Shown here piece after piece: positions 43,319-52,396 of a DNA stretch of 64,000 bases. The DNA is from UBA5109 sp038148755 (lineage in GTDB: Bacteria; Pseudomonadota; Gammaproteobacteria; Pseudomonadales; Pseudohongiellaceae): assembly GCA_038148755.1 (NCBI GenBank), contig JAYQWA010000003.1, positions 62,001 through 126,000 of the forward strand. The letters run 5' to 3'. A program made the translations under genes and the position numbers. Every line of letters starts with the position of its first letter. Within the stretch, counting starts at the first letter, position 1. The notes beneath the pieces were generated by a model. It was not told the origin of the DNA. It worked only from the letters and a program-made list of their open reading frames with translations, and searched no databases.

Positions 43319-45598
43319 ATGATAAAGCAGTTTAGTGCGTCATTTTACAAAATTAACAAAATTGCTCTTTGCTATCTACTTGTATCTCTACCGCTTCAGA
43401 GTTTAGCTCAAGAGGCTGGAAATCTCGATGCTAAACAGTTTGAAATGGCACGACTGGCGGAGGATGCCATTATTGATGGTGTGCTTGATGATGCTGTGTG
43501 GCAACAGGCGACACTGATATCGGATTTTCACCAGGAATTTCCGGTTGAGTACGCTGACCCTTCCCAGGCCACCGAAGTACTGATTTATTATACTGAGGAT
43601 GCTGTCTATGTGGGCGCCCGTTTGTTTGATACCGAGCCTAAAAATATTACGGCCCAGGTGCTCAGGCAGTACAGTACCATTAACTCTGATGACTGGTTTG
43701 TTTTTCAGTTTGATACCTTTAACGATAAACGTAGTGGTTATCGGTTTGGTATCAATGCCAACGGTGTATGGTGGGATGGTATATACATCAACCCAACAGA
43801 AATAGAAGCCAACTGGCAGGGGATCTGGCAGGGAGAAAGCACCATTACCGAAGAAGGCTGGGTAGCCGAATTTCGTATTCCTTTTCAAACCCTGTCATTC
43901 AATCCGGAAAATTCCCAATGGGGGATTAATTTCCTTCGAACCATCCAGCGTAATAATGAAAGGGTTGTCTGGTATTCACGTGACCGCCAGGATAATCCCG
44001 GTGCATCTGGTCTGGTAACGGGCATGCAGGGCATGCGCCAGGGTATTGGCCTTGATGTGGTGCCGGGATTCACCCTGCGCCGTGAAAAACGTTTTAACAC
44101 GATTCCAAGACCAGGTTTAGAAGAAGATTTTGAACCCACGCTGGATATATATTACAAGCTGACACCCTCATTGAATGCCTCATTGACAGTCAATACGGAT
44201 TTTTCTGCAGCAGATGTTGATAACCGTCAGGTAAATCTCACGCGTTTTTCATTATTTTTTCCTGAGCGGCGCGATTTCTTTCTGCGCGATTCCGATATTT
44301 TTGAATTTGGACAGATCGGCTCTTATGGGTTTAGTGGCACAAACGGCTCTGGTAATTCTTCTTTACAAGGCGCTGATCAGCAAAATGCCAGACCTTTCTT
44401 TTCCCGGCGGATAGGGTTGAGTGCCAGCGGCGCACCAGTTGATCTTCAAATCGGGGGAAAACTGAGCGGGCGCATCGCAAATTTCAATGTTGGATCCCTG
44501 GTGATTTCCCAGGATGAAGACCCTGTTAATGGCATTGAGGCTACTGACATTTTCGTCGGCCGTGCTGTAAGAAATGTTTTGTCTGAGTCACAGGTAGGCG
44601 TCATTGTGACCGATGGTGCACCGCAATCAAACCTGGACAGCACATTGCTTGGTGCAGATTTTCGATATCGTAATTCCCAGGTTGGAGATAATAAAACCAT
44701 TCAAAGCACAGCCTGGGTACAGAAAACGGATACTGAAGGCATCAACGGCGATGACTTGGCTTACAGTTTTAGCCTGAGCTCTCCCAATAATATTGGTTGG
44801 CGTGGTGCTGCCGTATACAGCCGTATTGAAGAGAATTTTCGACCAGCAGTAGGATTTGTCAATCGCACCGGGATACAGGATCTGGCCATTGATGGCGGAT
44901 ATACCCGTTGGTTTGACAGCGACAGTCTGATACGTAATGCCTATTTCGGCATGGACAGTTATCGGGCTGAACGTTTGGATACCGGCAGAGTGAGTTCAGA
45001 AGAAATGTCGGTACGAATAGCGCTGTTTAATCAAAATAACGACAGAATCTTCAGCAAGATAGCTAGAACCCGGGAAGTGCTTCTGAATGATTTCACCATT
45101 TTCAGAGCCTCGGATGGCAGTCGCTCGGTTGTCATTCCGGCGGGAGAATACGAGTTTTACCAATGGTATATATTTCCCAACTCTGCCGGTCAGCGCAAGC
45201 TGTCTGGCAGCATGAGTATCCAGTTAGGAGAGTACTATAATGGTGATCGTATTCAGGCCGGAGTTAACACTACCTGGAGACCAAATAGGCGCTTGGAACT
45301 GGGTTTGAATTACAATGAAAACTCTATCAAGCTGCCTGCCGGGGATTTCAAGGTTCGATTGATCGGCATGCAGGCCAATATCGCATTTAATTCAACCTGG
45401 TCCTGGTCCAATTTCCTGCAGTACGACAACGTATCGGAAAATATGGGATTGAATAGTCGGCTGAGCTGGAGTCCGGCACAGGGCCAACAGGGATTCCTGG
45501 TTTTTAATTATGGTGCCCAGGATATCGATAAGGACAATAATTTTTCTGCGACCGCAACAGATTTGTCTTTGCGGTTTACCTATACGTTCCGTTATTAA
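43319..45598 (+). CDS. Outer-membrane protein with CBM9-like and DUF5916 regions
   Basis: About 759 residues from ATG 43319 (a GTG one codon earlier is open). A signal peptide ends SLPLQSLAQ. A CBM9-like domain (about residues 45-230) includes EDAIIDGVLDDAVWQQA, VGARLFDTEP, and RFGINANGVWWDG. The C-terminal part has the DUF5916 block RFSLFFPERRDFFLRDSDIF and beta-barrel-like strands ending in a terminal aromatic (SLRFTYTFRY), as in outer-membrane barrels. Such proteins occur in environmental proteobacteria; function is unknown, with polymer binding or uptake as a guess. It is followed by a second barrel gene after 117 bp. Confidence 0.82.
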   Translation: MIKQFSASFYKINKIALCYLLVSLPLQSLAQEAGNLDAKQFEMARLAEDAIIDGVLDDAVWQQATLISDFHQEFPVEYADPSQATEVLIYYTEDAVYVGARLFDTEPKNITAQVLRQYSTINSDDWFVFQFDTFNDKRSGYRFGINANGVWWDGIYINPTEIEANWQGIWQGESTITEEGWVAEFRIPFQTLSFNPENSQWGINFLRTIQRNNERVVWYSRDRQDNPGASGLVTGMQGMRQGIGLDVVPGFTLRREKRFNTIPRPGLEEDFEPTLDIYYKLTPSLNASLTVNTDFSAADVDNRQVNLTRFSLFFPERRDFFLRDSDIFEFGQIGSYGFSGTNGSGNSSLQGADQQNARPFFSRRIGLSASGAPVDLQIGGKLSGRIANFNVGSLVISQDEDPVNGIEATDIFVGRAVRNVLSESQVGVIVTDGAPQSNLDSTLLGADFRYRNSQVGDNKTIQSTAWVQKTDTEGINGDDLAYSFSLSSPNNIGWRGAAVYSRIEENFRPAVGFVNRTGIQDLAIDGGYTRWFDSDSLIRNAYFGMDSYRAERLDTGRVSSEEMSVRIALFNQNNDRIFSKIARTREVLLNDFTIFRASDGSRSVVIPAGEYEFYQWYIFPNSAGQRKLSGSMSIQLGEYYNGDRIQAGVNTTWRPNRRLELGLNYNENSIKLPAGDFKVRLIGMQANIAFNSTWSWSNFLQYDNVSENMGLNSRLSWSPAQGQQGFLVFNYGAQDIDKDNNFSATATDLSLRFTYTFRY

Positions 45599-45715
45599 TT
45601 CGGACAGATTTTTTACATTCTCTGACTGGCGCTTTAGACTGAGCTTTTATACTCTAGACTTGTTTTGACTACTGAACCAAAGCTTTTAAATCGCATAAAA
45701 CAAGATTCAATCCTT

Positions 45716-47089
45716 ATGCAACCAGCCCGGACTGCTCTCCGGACTGGTTTCCGTTGGTTTTCCCGCATTGCTGCAATCACAAGTTGTCTGTTTGCTGTTT
45801 TCGTTTCATGCGCCCAGGCACAATCGGACTCAGGTCTGCCAGACTGGCTGAGCTTTGACTTTGAACAACAAACCAGAATGCAGAATCTGGAGGGACAGTT
45901 TCGTGCCGGTCTTGATGGCAGTGACCAGGCGCTGGAATGGCGACACCTGTTAAAGCTGGAAGCTGCATTCGAGAGGTTCTCCCTTACGGCGGAACTGGCA
46001 GATATGCGCACCTACTTTAGTGATAGCGGTACACCTCTCGATGGCACCATCACTAATCCCCTGGATATATTGCAGCTTAATTTGACCGTTCCCCTGCAAG
46101 GTGTGTTCAGCGAAGACGATGAGGGCTTCTTCAAAATTGGTCGATTTACCATGGATCAGGGTGCCAGACGTCTGGCAGCACGCAATCGCTATCGTAGCAC
46201 CATCAATGCTTTCTCCGGTATTTATACCAGACTGGCATGGGGAGACAGCAGTCTAGAGCTGTTTTACACGCTGCCCACTGTCAGGCGATATTCCGGTGAC
46301 CCGTTGGATAATGATCCTCGCCTGGATAACGAACCTGGCAATCAGATTTTCTGGGGTGCCTTTTTTACGACCAGGCTGCCAAAGCTGCCGGATATGGTTG
46401 AAGCCTATTTATATGGACTCGATGAAAACCGTGATCAGGCAGCCAATCAAAGGCTTAAGATTCTGACTCCGGGTTTGAGGTTTTATCGTAGCCCGCGTCC
46501 CTCACGCTGGCACTATGAATTTGATAACCTGATCCAGCTTGGTGATGCGCCTGCCCGCGATGCGGTTTCGCCGCTGCGAAATCATAAGGCACGCTTTACC
46601 CATCTGGAAATTGGCTACAGCTTTGATGCCGTCTGGCAACCCCGCTTGAGTTTCATCTATGACTATGCCAGCGGAGATAAAAATCCACTGGATGACGATA
46701 ACAACAGTTTCGATTCACTGTATGGCGTACCGCGTCCGGAATATGGTCCAACCGGCACCTACCGTGCTTTTGTACGTAATAACATTGATACACCCGGTCT
46801 GCTACTTAACCTGGCTCCACGCGATAATGTCGATGCTTTTGTAAAACTGCAGCGTTACTCTCTGGCAGCCGAAACACAGGGCTGGAAAACCACACGCTAT
46901 CAACATCCTGGTGGTCTTGGTGAAGACTATGTGGGCACTCAACTTGAAACCCGTTTGCGCTGGCATGTATGGAATCGCAAACTAACCCTTGAAGGCGGTT
47001 ACACCTGGCTCAATGCCGGTGATTACATGAATCTAGTCGGTAAGGGCGATAGCCACTACTACTATGTACAGACTATCCTTCGTCTATAA
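45716..47089 (+). CDS. Alginate-export (AlgE-like) outer-membrane barrel
   Basis: About 457 residues from ATG 45716; an upstream TTG at 45665 extends the frame but the ATG gives a normal signal peptide (ITSCLFAVFVSCAQAQ). Barrel-like alternation runs to the terminal YYYVQTILRL. The family pattern is visible as QQTRMQNLEGQFR, KIGRFTMDQGARRLAARNRY, and HLEIGYSFDAVWQPRLSFIYDYASGDKNP. Despite the family name, many such proteins are general porins not linked to alginate, and no alginate genes are present. It may serve uptake of a substrate for the downstream PQQ-type dehydrogenase; that is inference. Confidence 0.82.
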   Translation: MQPARTALRTGFRWFSRIAAITSCLFAVFVSCAQAQSDSGLPDWLSFDFEQQTRMQNLEGQFRAGLDGSDQALEWRHLLKLEAAFERFSLTAELADMRTYFSDSGTPLDGTITNPLDILQLNLTVPLQGVFSEDDEGFFKIGRFTMDQGARRLAARNRYRSTINAFSGIYTRLAWGDSSLELFYTLPTVRRYSGDPLDNDPRLDNEPGNQIFWGAFFTTRLPKLPDMVEAYLYGLDENRDQAANQRLKILTPGLRFYRSPRPSRWHYEFDNLIQLGDAPARDAVSPLRNHKARFTHLEIGYSFDAVWQPRLSFIYDYASGDKNPLDDDNNSFDSLYGVPRPEYGPTGTYRAFVRNNIDTPGLLLNLAPRDNVDAFVKLQRYSLAAETQGWKTTRYQHPGGLGEDYVGTQLETRLRWHVWNRKLTLEGGYTWLNAGDYMNLVGKGDSHYYYVQTILRL

Positions 47090-47242
47090 TTAATTTCTAA
47101 CGCGTAGCAGACTGCTGCCAATCGCATCATCCAGCAAATACCTGAGCTATATAGGAGAAAGGTAAAAGCACTGGATAAGATTATTTTTTAAGCCTGATTA
47201 TGCTAGCCTCATGATTCAGTTTGATGATAGAGAATAAAAACT

Positions 47243-49366
47243 ATGAATAAGCAGCTATCAACAAGATTCCTGACAGGACTTATGAAATTTTCCGTTCTTT
47301 TTTCAGGGCTTTTATTTTTAATTAATACATCATATGCCCAACTGAATGATCCGGATGAAGAAACAGCGGGAGTTTTTACCGAGGAACAAGTGGCGCTGGG
47401 CCTGCAATCCTATCAATTGAATTGTTCCAATGCCTGTCATCAGGCAGACCTGAGTGGCGGTGGGCCTGTTCCGGCATTAAAGGATCTGGCCTTTTTGGGT
47501 GTTTGGGGAAATATTTCCACATCTGAATTATTTGATTCAATTAAAACCTCTATGCCGCCGACTAATGCAGGGGGGTTATCTGATGAAACCTATCTAGCCA
47601 TTATCGCCTTTATTCTTTCAGCGAATGGGGCTGTTGCAGGAGACACGCCATTGTTGGCTGATTCAGACATTAGCATAGGCAGTGTTACTCGAAGAAATCA
47701 GCCTGGGAGTACCGCCCAATATGAACAATCCGGGCCTACCGGGGTAACAGTCGTCGGACAAGTCCCTGATTACCAGGTTGTCAGTGATGATGAACTAAGA
47801 AATCCCGATCCTGCAGACTGGTTAATGATTCGCGGTAACCATGAAGCCTGGAGTTACAGTCCACTTGACCAGATTAATCAGGACAATGTCGGAGAGCTGC
47901 GTCTGGCCTGGATATGGTCCATGAGTGATATTGCTTCAAACCAAACTTCACCATTGGTTCATGACGGTATTCTGTATCTCTTTAATCCCGGCAACAAAAT
48001 TCAGGCTCTAAGAGCGGACACGGGAGAGCTTATCTGGGAACAAAGTTTGGGTGGCAAGGCAGGCACCATGAGAGGGATGGCCATCTATAAAAACAACCTG
48101 ATTGTTAACACCCCGGAAGGTGAAATCGTTGCTGTGAATGCGGCTAATGGAGAAGAGTCGTGGCGCACAGTGATCGCAGATGGCTTTACCAATACCAGCG
48201 GTCCTATTGTTGGCAATGGCAAGATTTTTACCGGGTTGTCTGGTTGTACAACTTTTGATGAACAGAAATGTTTTGTCAGTGCCTATGATGCAGATGACGG
48301 TTCTCTGCTCTGGCGTTTCAGTACGGTGGCTCAGGCCGGTGAGCCAGGCGGTGATACCTGGGGAGGGGTCGATGATCTATTCCGGGCGGGTACAGATACC
48401 TGGATAACACCGAGTTTTGATGCAGAATTAAATCTGGTCTATATCGGTGTTTCGCAGGCAAAACCCTGGGTGGCAGCAAGCCGTGACATGAGCGTTTATG
48501 ATGATGCGCTTTATTCAAATTCCACCTTGGCACTGAATGCAGATACCGGAGAATTAGTCTGGTATTACCAGCATGTCCCAGGAGAAACGTTTGATCTGGA
48601 TGAAGTCTTTGAACGAATACTGGTTGATCTTGATGGCGAAAAATTGGTTTTCTCAGCGGGGAAACATGGCATTCTGTGGAAATTAAACAGGGAAAATGGT
48701 GCTTACATTGGTCATCAGGAAACATTGTTCCAAAATGTCTTTGAAAGTTTTAATCCGGAGACAGGCAGACCACAGTACCGTAACGATATTGTTGAGCAAA
48801 GGGTAGGTGAGTGGATGCAGGCTTGTCCGTCGACAGCCGGCGGCAAGAACTGGCACCCGATGAGTTATCATCCGGAGACGGAAAGCCTCGTGCTCCCTCT
48901 AAGTCAAAGCTGTGTAGAAATAAGAGGGAGGGAAACTCAATATATCGCTGGCGGTGGTGGTACGAATGCCAATCGACGCTGGTCTGAAATGCCAGGCAGT
49001 AATGGTAATGTTGGCAAAGTCGCGGCTTACAATATACGTACCATGGAAGAGCTTTGGTCATATGAGCAGCCAGCTTCATTTTTGACCGGTGTGTTAACAA
49101 CGGCAGGCAATCTGGTGTTTGTTGGTGATCTGGATAGGGTTTTTCGCGCTCTGGATGTTGAGACAGGTGAGACACTCTGGCAAACCCGACTTGGGACATC
49201 CGTTCAGGGACACCCGATAAGTTTTAGTGTCGAAGGTAAGCAGTATATTGCTGTGCCAACCGGTCTCGGTGGTGGCAGTCCACGAACAGTTCCGTCCATA
49301 TTGACGCAAAGAATTCATTACCCCAATACAGGTAATGCTTTGTATGTTTTTGAACTGCCGGATTAA
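47243..49366 (+). CDS. PQQ-type beta-propeller dehydrogenase with N-terminal cytochrome c
   Basis: A 707-residue exported protein (signal peptide ends SYAQ, residue 33). Residues about 44-130 form a cytochrome c domain with heme site C61-SNA-C65-H66, a CX3CH spacing rather than CXXCH, and likely Met104 ligand. From about residue 180 an eight-bladed quinoprotein propeller follows, with repeats such as NADTGELVWYYQHVPGE and ADTGELIWEQSLGGKAG, and SGCTTFDEQKCFVSAYDADDG. The usual TGN-x-x-PW calcium-ligand segment reads IGVSQAKPW here, so cofactor binding is uncertain. It likely oxidises an alcohol or sugar in the periplasm. Confidence 0.85.
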   Translation: MNKQLSTRFLTGLMKFSVLFSGLLFLINTSYAQLNDPDEETAGVFTEEQVALGLQSYQLNCSNACHQADLSGGGPVPALKDLAFLGVWGNISTSELFDSIKTSMPPTNAGGLSDETYLAIIAFILSANGAVAGDTPLLADSDISIGSVTRRNQPGSTAQYEQSGPTGVTVVGQVPDYQVVSDDELRNPDPADWLMIRGNHEAWSYSPLDQINQDNVGELRLAWIWSMSDIASNQTSPLVHDGILYLFNPGNKIQALRADTGELIWEQSLGGKAGTMRGMAIYKNNLIVNTPEGEIVAVNAANGEESWRTVIADGFTNTSGPIVGNGKIFTGLSGCTTFDEQKCFVSAYDADDGSLLWRFSTVAQAGEPGGDTWGGVDDLFRAGTDTWITPSFDAELNLVYIGVSQAKPWVAASRDMSVYDDALYSNSTLALNADTGELVWYYQHVPGETFDLDEVFERILVDLDGEKLVFSAGKHGILWKLNRENGAYIGHQETLFQNVFESFNPETGRPQYRNDIVEQRVGEWMQACPSTAGGKNWHPMSYHPETESLVLPLSQSCVEIRGRETQYIAGGGGTNANRRWSEMPGSNGNVGKVAAYNIRTMEELWSYEQPASFLTGVLTTAGNLVFVGDLDRVFRALDVETGETLWQTRLGTSVQGHPISFSVEGKQYIAVPTGLGGGSPRTVPSILTQRIHYPNTGNALYVFELPD

Positions 49367-49552
49367 AATTTTCTATAAAAAAAGATTCTGACAGGAAATA
49401 AAAAAAGCAAAAACATGGAAATATTAAACTGATATCAATGTAACATCTTGAAATATAAATAGTTTTGACTGCTCTTAATAAAAAGAATAGAGTGGTTTGA
49501 AAACTGTGCAGGAAGAGCCGCTTGTAATCTCTTCCAATTTCAGGATGATCAA

Positions 49553-49852
49553 ATGGATAGTTTATTTTTTTTCTTTAAGCAATTCTGCAATCGGCTAAAC
49601 CATCCGAAACATCTGCTTATTTTATTGTTGCTCTCAACTGAGGGTTATTCCCAGTTACCGGATTATTCAAGTATTGTTGAAAAAATATCACCGACTGTTG
49701 TGTCAATTACAGCCATGGTGGAAAAGGACCTAGAATATTCCATTGAGGCAGAAGTTGTCCCCACTTCATTTGATCGTCCTGCCCCTGCTGATTTAAATGA
49801 TAGCCAAATTGAGAATGGTCAACACCTGCATAATGGCACCGGATTGAATTAG
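49553..49852 (+). pseudogene. N-terminal remnant of a DegP/Do-like serine protease
   Basis: A 99-residue frame. After a hydrophobic N-terminus (LLILLLLSTEGYSQ) it reads LPDYSSIVEKISPTVVSITA, a hallmark of the start of DegP/AlgW-type periplasmic proteases. About 60 residues later it reaches NGTG, the place where family members have a GSGF strand before the catalytic His, and then ends (LN stop at 49850-49852). The catalytic triad and PDZ domains are absent. From about 49846 the sequence changes to a metallopeptidase in another frame. It can encode only an inactive fragment. Confidence 0.65.
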
Positions 49853-50577
49853 CCAAGCGCCGTGTTTTGTATACGCTGGATTCACTTGGCCTGCCCTATG
49901 GAAATACAGATGATAATGTTTATCCACCCTTATCTTTTGATTTTAAAGGTGATGTTATAGAGAAACAGAATTTCTGGCGCTGGATGGAGAATAACGAACG
50001 CGTTTATACGGGTCATGCCAATGGCAAGGCGACTATTAATATAAAAGAAGCCGATGATGTTGAACGTGAAAAAGCCAGAGTTTCATTTGATGAAGCGCAC
50101 CGAACCATTATTGGACACTTCCGCCATGAAATGGGACATTATTTCTGGGACTTACTCGTGCATGGCCAGTGCGAAGAAGCCTGTATTGACGTGTTTGGTG
50201 ACCATCATAATCCGGACTATGCCACGGCCATGGATCAATATTACGCTGAGGGTCCCAAACAAGGCTGGGAAAGCAATTACATAAGTGCTTATGCCACCAT
50301 GCACCCCTGGGAAGATTTTGCTGAATGCTTTGCCACTTACCTGGATATGGTAAGTGTGCTTGATATTGCAAATAATGAACTGCCGGATAATCCGGTTGAT
50401 CCTAAACAGGCATCATTACCTGAAATGGCAGATAAGTACGCAGAACTGGGAGTGTTGTTTAATGAAATAAACCGTGCGATGGGTTTAATTGATCTGGTCC
50501 CAGAAGTCTTTACAGCAGGTGTCTTATATAAGATTCAGTTTGTCCATAATTTGTTGCGTAATGCGGCTAATAATTAG
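49846..50577 (+). pseudogene. C-terminal part of a zinc metallopeptidase (Peptidase_Mx type), N-terminus lost
   Basis: Open frame to 50577, with homology beginning at E-L-A-K-R-R (from 49846) before the TTG at 49867. It matches the second half of the putative zinc-binding metallopeptidase family: RRVLYTLDSLGLPYG, NIKEADDVEREKARV, the zinc site HFRHEMGHYFWD, AYATMHPWEDFAECFATYL. Intact relatives carry about 100 more N-terminal residues with a zinc-ribbon (paired Cys-x-x-Cys). No ribosome-binding site precedes the TTG. The HExxH catalytic part is intact, so a start at TTG 49867 could yield 236 residues, but loss of the N-terminus by a deletion is more likely. Confidence 0.6.
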
Positions 50578-50646
50578 GAGAGATAGGTAAAAACTAAATT
50601 AAGTAAGTGTTTGGGTTAATGTTAATTAATTAGATGAACAATTGAT

Positions 50647-51816
50647 TTATTGGTCGTTACCAAAAATATCCCGAGTATAGATTTTAGAGTGTGAATCCAT
50701 AATCTCATTAGTAACACGATTTGCGATAATTATGTCGGATATACCCTTAAATTCATCTAGGTCTTTTATCACTCTGGAGTTGTAAAAAATATCTTCAGTC
50801 ATGACAGGTTCGTAAATCACTACTTCAATCCCTTTTGCTTTAATTCTTTTCATGACCCCTTGTATGGCAGAGGCACGAAAGTTATCTGAACCGCTTTTCA
50901 TTACCAGTCGATATATCCCAACAACATTAGGATTTTTTTCAATAATAGAATATGCAATAAAATCCTTTCGGGTTGTATTAGCTTCGACTATTGCACTAAT
51001 CAAGTTACTGGGTACATTTTGATAATTGGCAAGTAGCTGTCGGGTATCCTTTGGAAGGCAATAGCCACCATACCCGAATGATGGATTGTTATAGTGATTT
51101 CCTATTCTTGGGTCTAAACATACACCATCAATAATCTGATGCGTATTTAACCCGTGTGATTCAGCATATGAATCTAACTCATTAAAATAGGCTACACGCA
51201 TTGCCAGATAGGTATTAGAAAATAACTTAATTGCTTCTGCTTCAGAAGAACTGGTAAAAAGAACCGGGATATCTTTTTTCAGTGCGCCCTGAGTAAGCAT
51301 ATGTGCAAATGTCTTTGCACGCTCAGTTTCTTCTCCAATGATGATTCGTGAAGGGTAAAGATTGTCATATAGTGCATGACCTTCCCGAAGGAATTCAGGT
51401 GAGAAAACAATATTATTGTTGCAAAGCTTACGTTTGATATTTGCAGTAAAACCAACAGGGACGGTTGATTTTATAACAATAGTAGCATCGGGATTAATTT
51501 CGATAATGTCGTTAATCACTGATTTAACAGTTGAGGTATCAAAATTATTTGTTTTTTCATCGTAATCTGTTGGCGTGGCGATAATAACAAATTCAGCATT
51601 TTTATAAGCGTCATTTTTGTTAAGAGTGGCACTAAAATTAATATTTTTATTTTCCAAAAAATCGGTGATTTCGCTATCCTCGATAGGAGATTTTTTGGCG
51701 TTTAAAAGCGCAACTTTTTCAGGGAGGATATCGAGTGCAACAACCTGGTGATGCTGGGCAAGAAGCATAGAAATAGAAAGTCCGACATAGCCAGTACCAA
51801 CAACAGTTATTTTCAT
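50647..51816 (-). CDS. ugd: UDP-glucose 6-dehydrogenase
   Basis: A 389-residue nucleotide-sugar dehydrogenase of the short E. coli Ugd type. The NAD motif VVGTGYVGLSISMLLAQHH opens the protein. Other blocks are ATPTDYDEKTNNFDTS, IVIKSTVPVGFT, SPEFLREGHALYDNLYPSRI, and the catalytic cysteine in FGYGGYCLPKDTRQLL. It oxidises UDP-glucose to UDP-glucuronate in the cytoplasm. No capsule or lipopolysaccharide operon surrounds it; its neighbours on the same strand are DgkA, a glycosyltransferase and a PlcP-like phosphoesterase, which suggests glucuronate transfer to a lipid. Confidence 0.93.
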   Translation of the reverse strand: MKITVVGTGYVGLSISMLLAQHHQVVALDILPEKVALLNAKKSPIEDSEITDFLENKNINFSATLNKNDAYKNAEFVIIATPTDYDEKTNNFDTSTVKSVINDIIEINPDATIVIKSTVPVGFTANIKRKLCNNNIVFSPEFLREGHALYDNLYPSRIIIGEETERAKTFAHMLTQGALKKDIPVLFTSSSEAEAIKLFSNTYLAMRVAYFNELDSYAESHGLNTHQIIDGVCLDPRIGNHYNNPSFGYGGYCLPKDTRQLLANYQNVPSNLISAIVEANTTRKDFIAYSIIEKNPNVVGIYRLVMKSGSDNFRASAIQGVMKRIKAKGIEVVIYEPVMTEDIFYNSRVIKDLDEFKGISDIIIANRVTNEIMDSHSKIYTRDIFGNDQ

Positions 51817-51939
51817 TTAATGTAGACTCTCAAAGATATTTTATGACTAAAAAAAGTACTATAAAAAAATAAAAATATTATTAAGAATTAACAAACTAAT
51901 GACATTGCTGGGAATAAATAATGTGCTTGGATAAATTAA

Positions 51940-52302
51940 CTATGAAAAGATAATCAAGCTCCAAACCAGCATTAAGTTAGCAATACTTAATAAAACTGCA
52001 GCGGACCCTAAATCCTTGGCCAGGCCTGAAAGTTCATGATTTTCCGGGCTGATTCTGTCGACAACAGCTTCAATCCCTGAATTCAGTAGTTCCACAATTA
52101 AAACAATCAAACAACTGCCAAGCATTAAACTAAGTTCGATAGGACTTTTTGAAAAGTAAATGGCAGCAGGCACTAAAAAAATACAGGCAGTAAGCTCTTG
52201 TCTGAATGCCGCTTCCATTTTCCAACAGGCTTTCATGCCATTGCAGGAATATCCAAATGCAGAAATTATTCGTTTAATTCCCTTTTCATCAGGTTTGCTC
52301 AT
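51940..52302 (-). CDS. dgkA: Diacylglycerol kinase
   Basis: A 120-residue integral membrane DgkA, normal size. The start is the ATG at 52302 (MSKPDEKG); an upstream frame adds 20 unlikely residues. Family blocks are KRIISAFGYSCNGMKACWKMEAAFRQE in shortened form, three membrane helices (ACIFLVPAAIYF, LSLMLGSCLIVLIVE, AAVLLSIANLMLVW), and the catalytic ELLNSGIEAVVDRIS with downstream LAKDLGSAAV. It phosphorylates diacylglycerol to phosphatidate. In this cluster it could recycle diacylglycerol released by the PlcP-like enzyme. Confidence 0.93.
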   Translation of the reverse strand: MSKPDEKGIKRIISAFGYSCNGMKACWKMEAAFRQELTACIFLVPAAIYFSKSPIELSLMLGSCLIVLIVELLNSGIEAVVDRISPENHELSGLAKDLGSAAVLLSIANLMLVWSLIIFS

Positions 52303-52396
52303 AACACTCAACCAGACAATTGATGGATTTACTAAAGGCAGAATAATAAAAATATTCAGCATGATTCAATGCAAGACTTAGATTTAACATTTCAAA

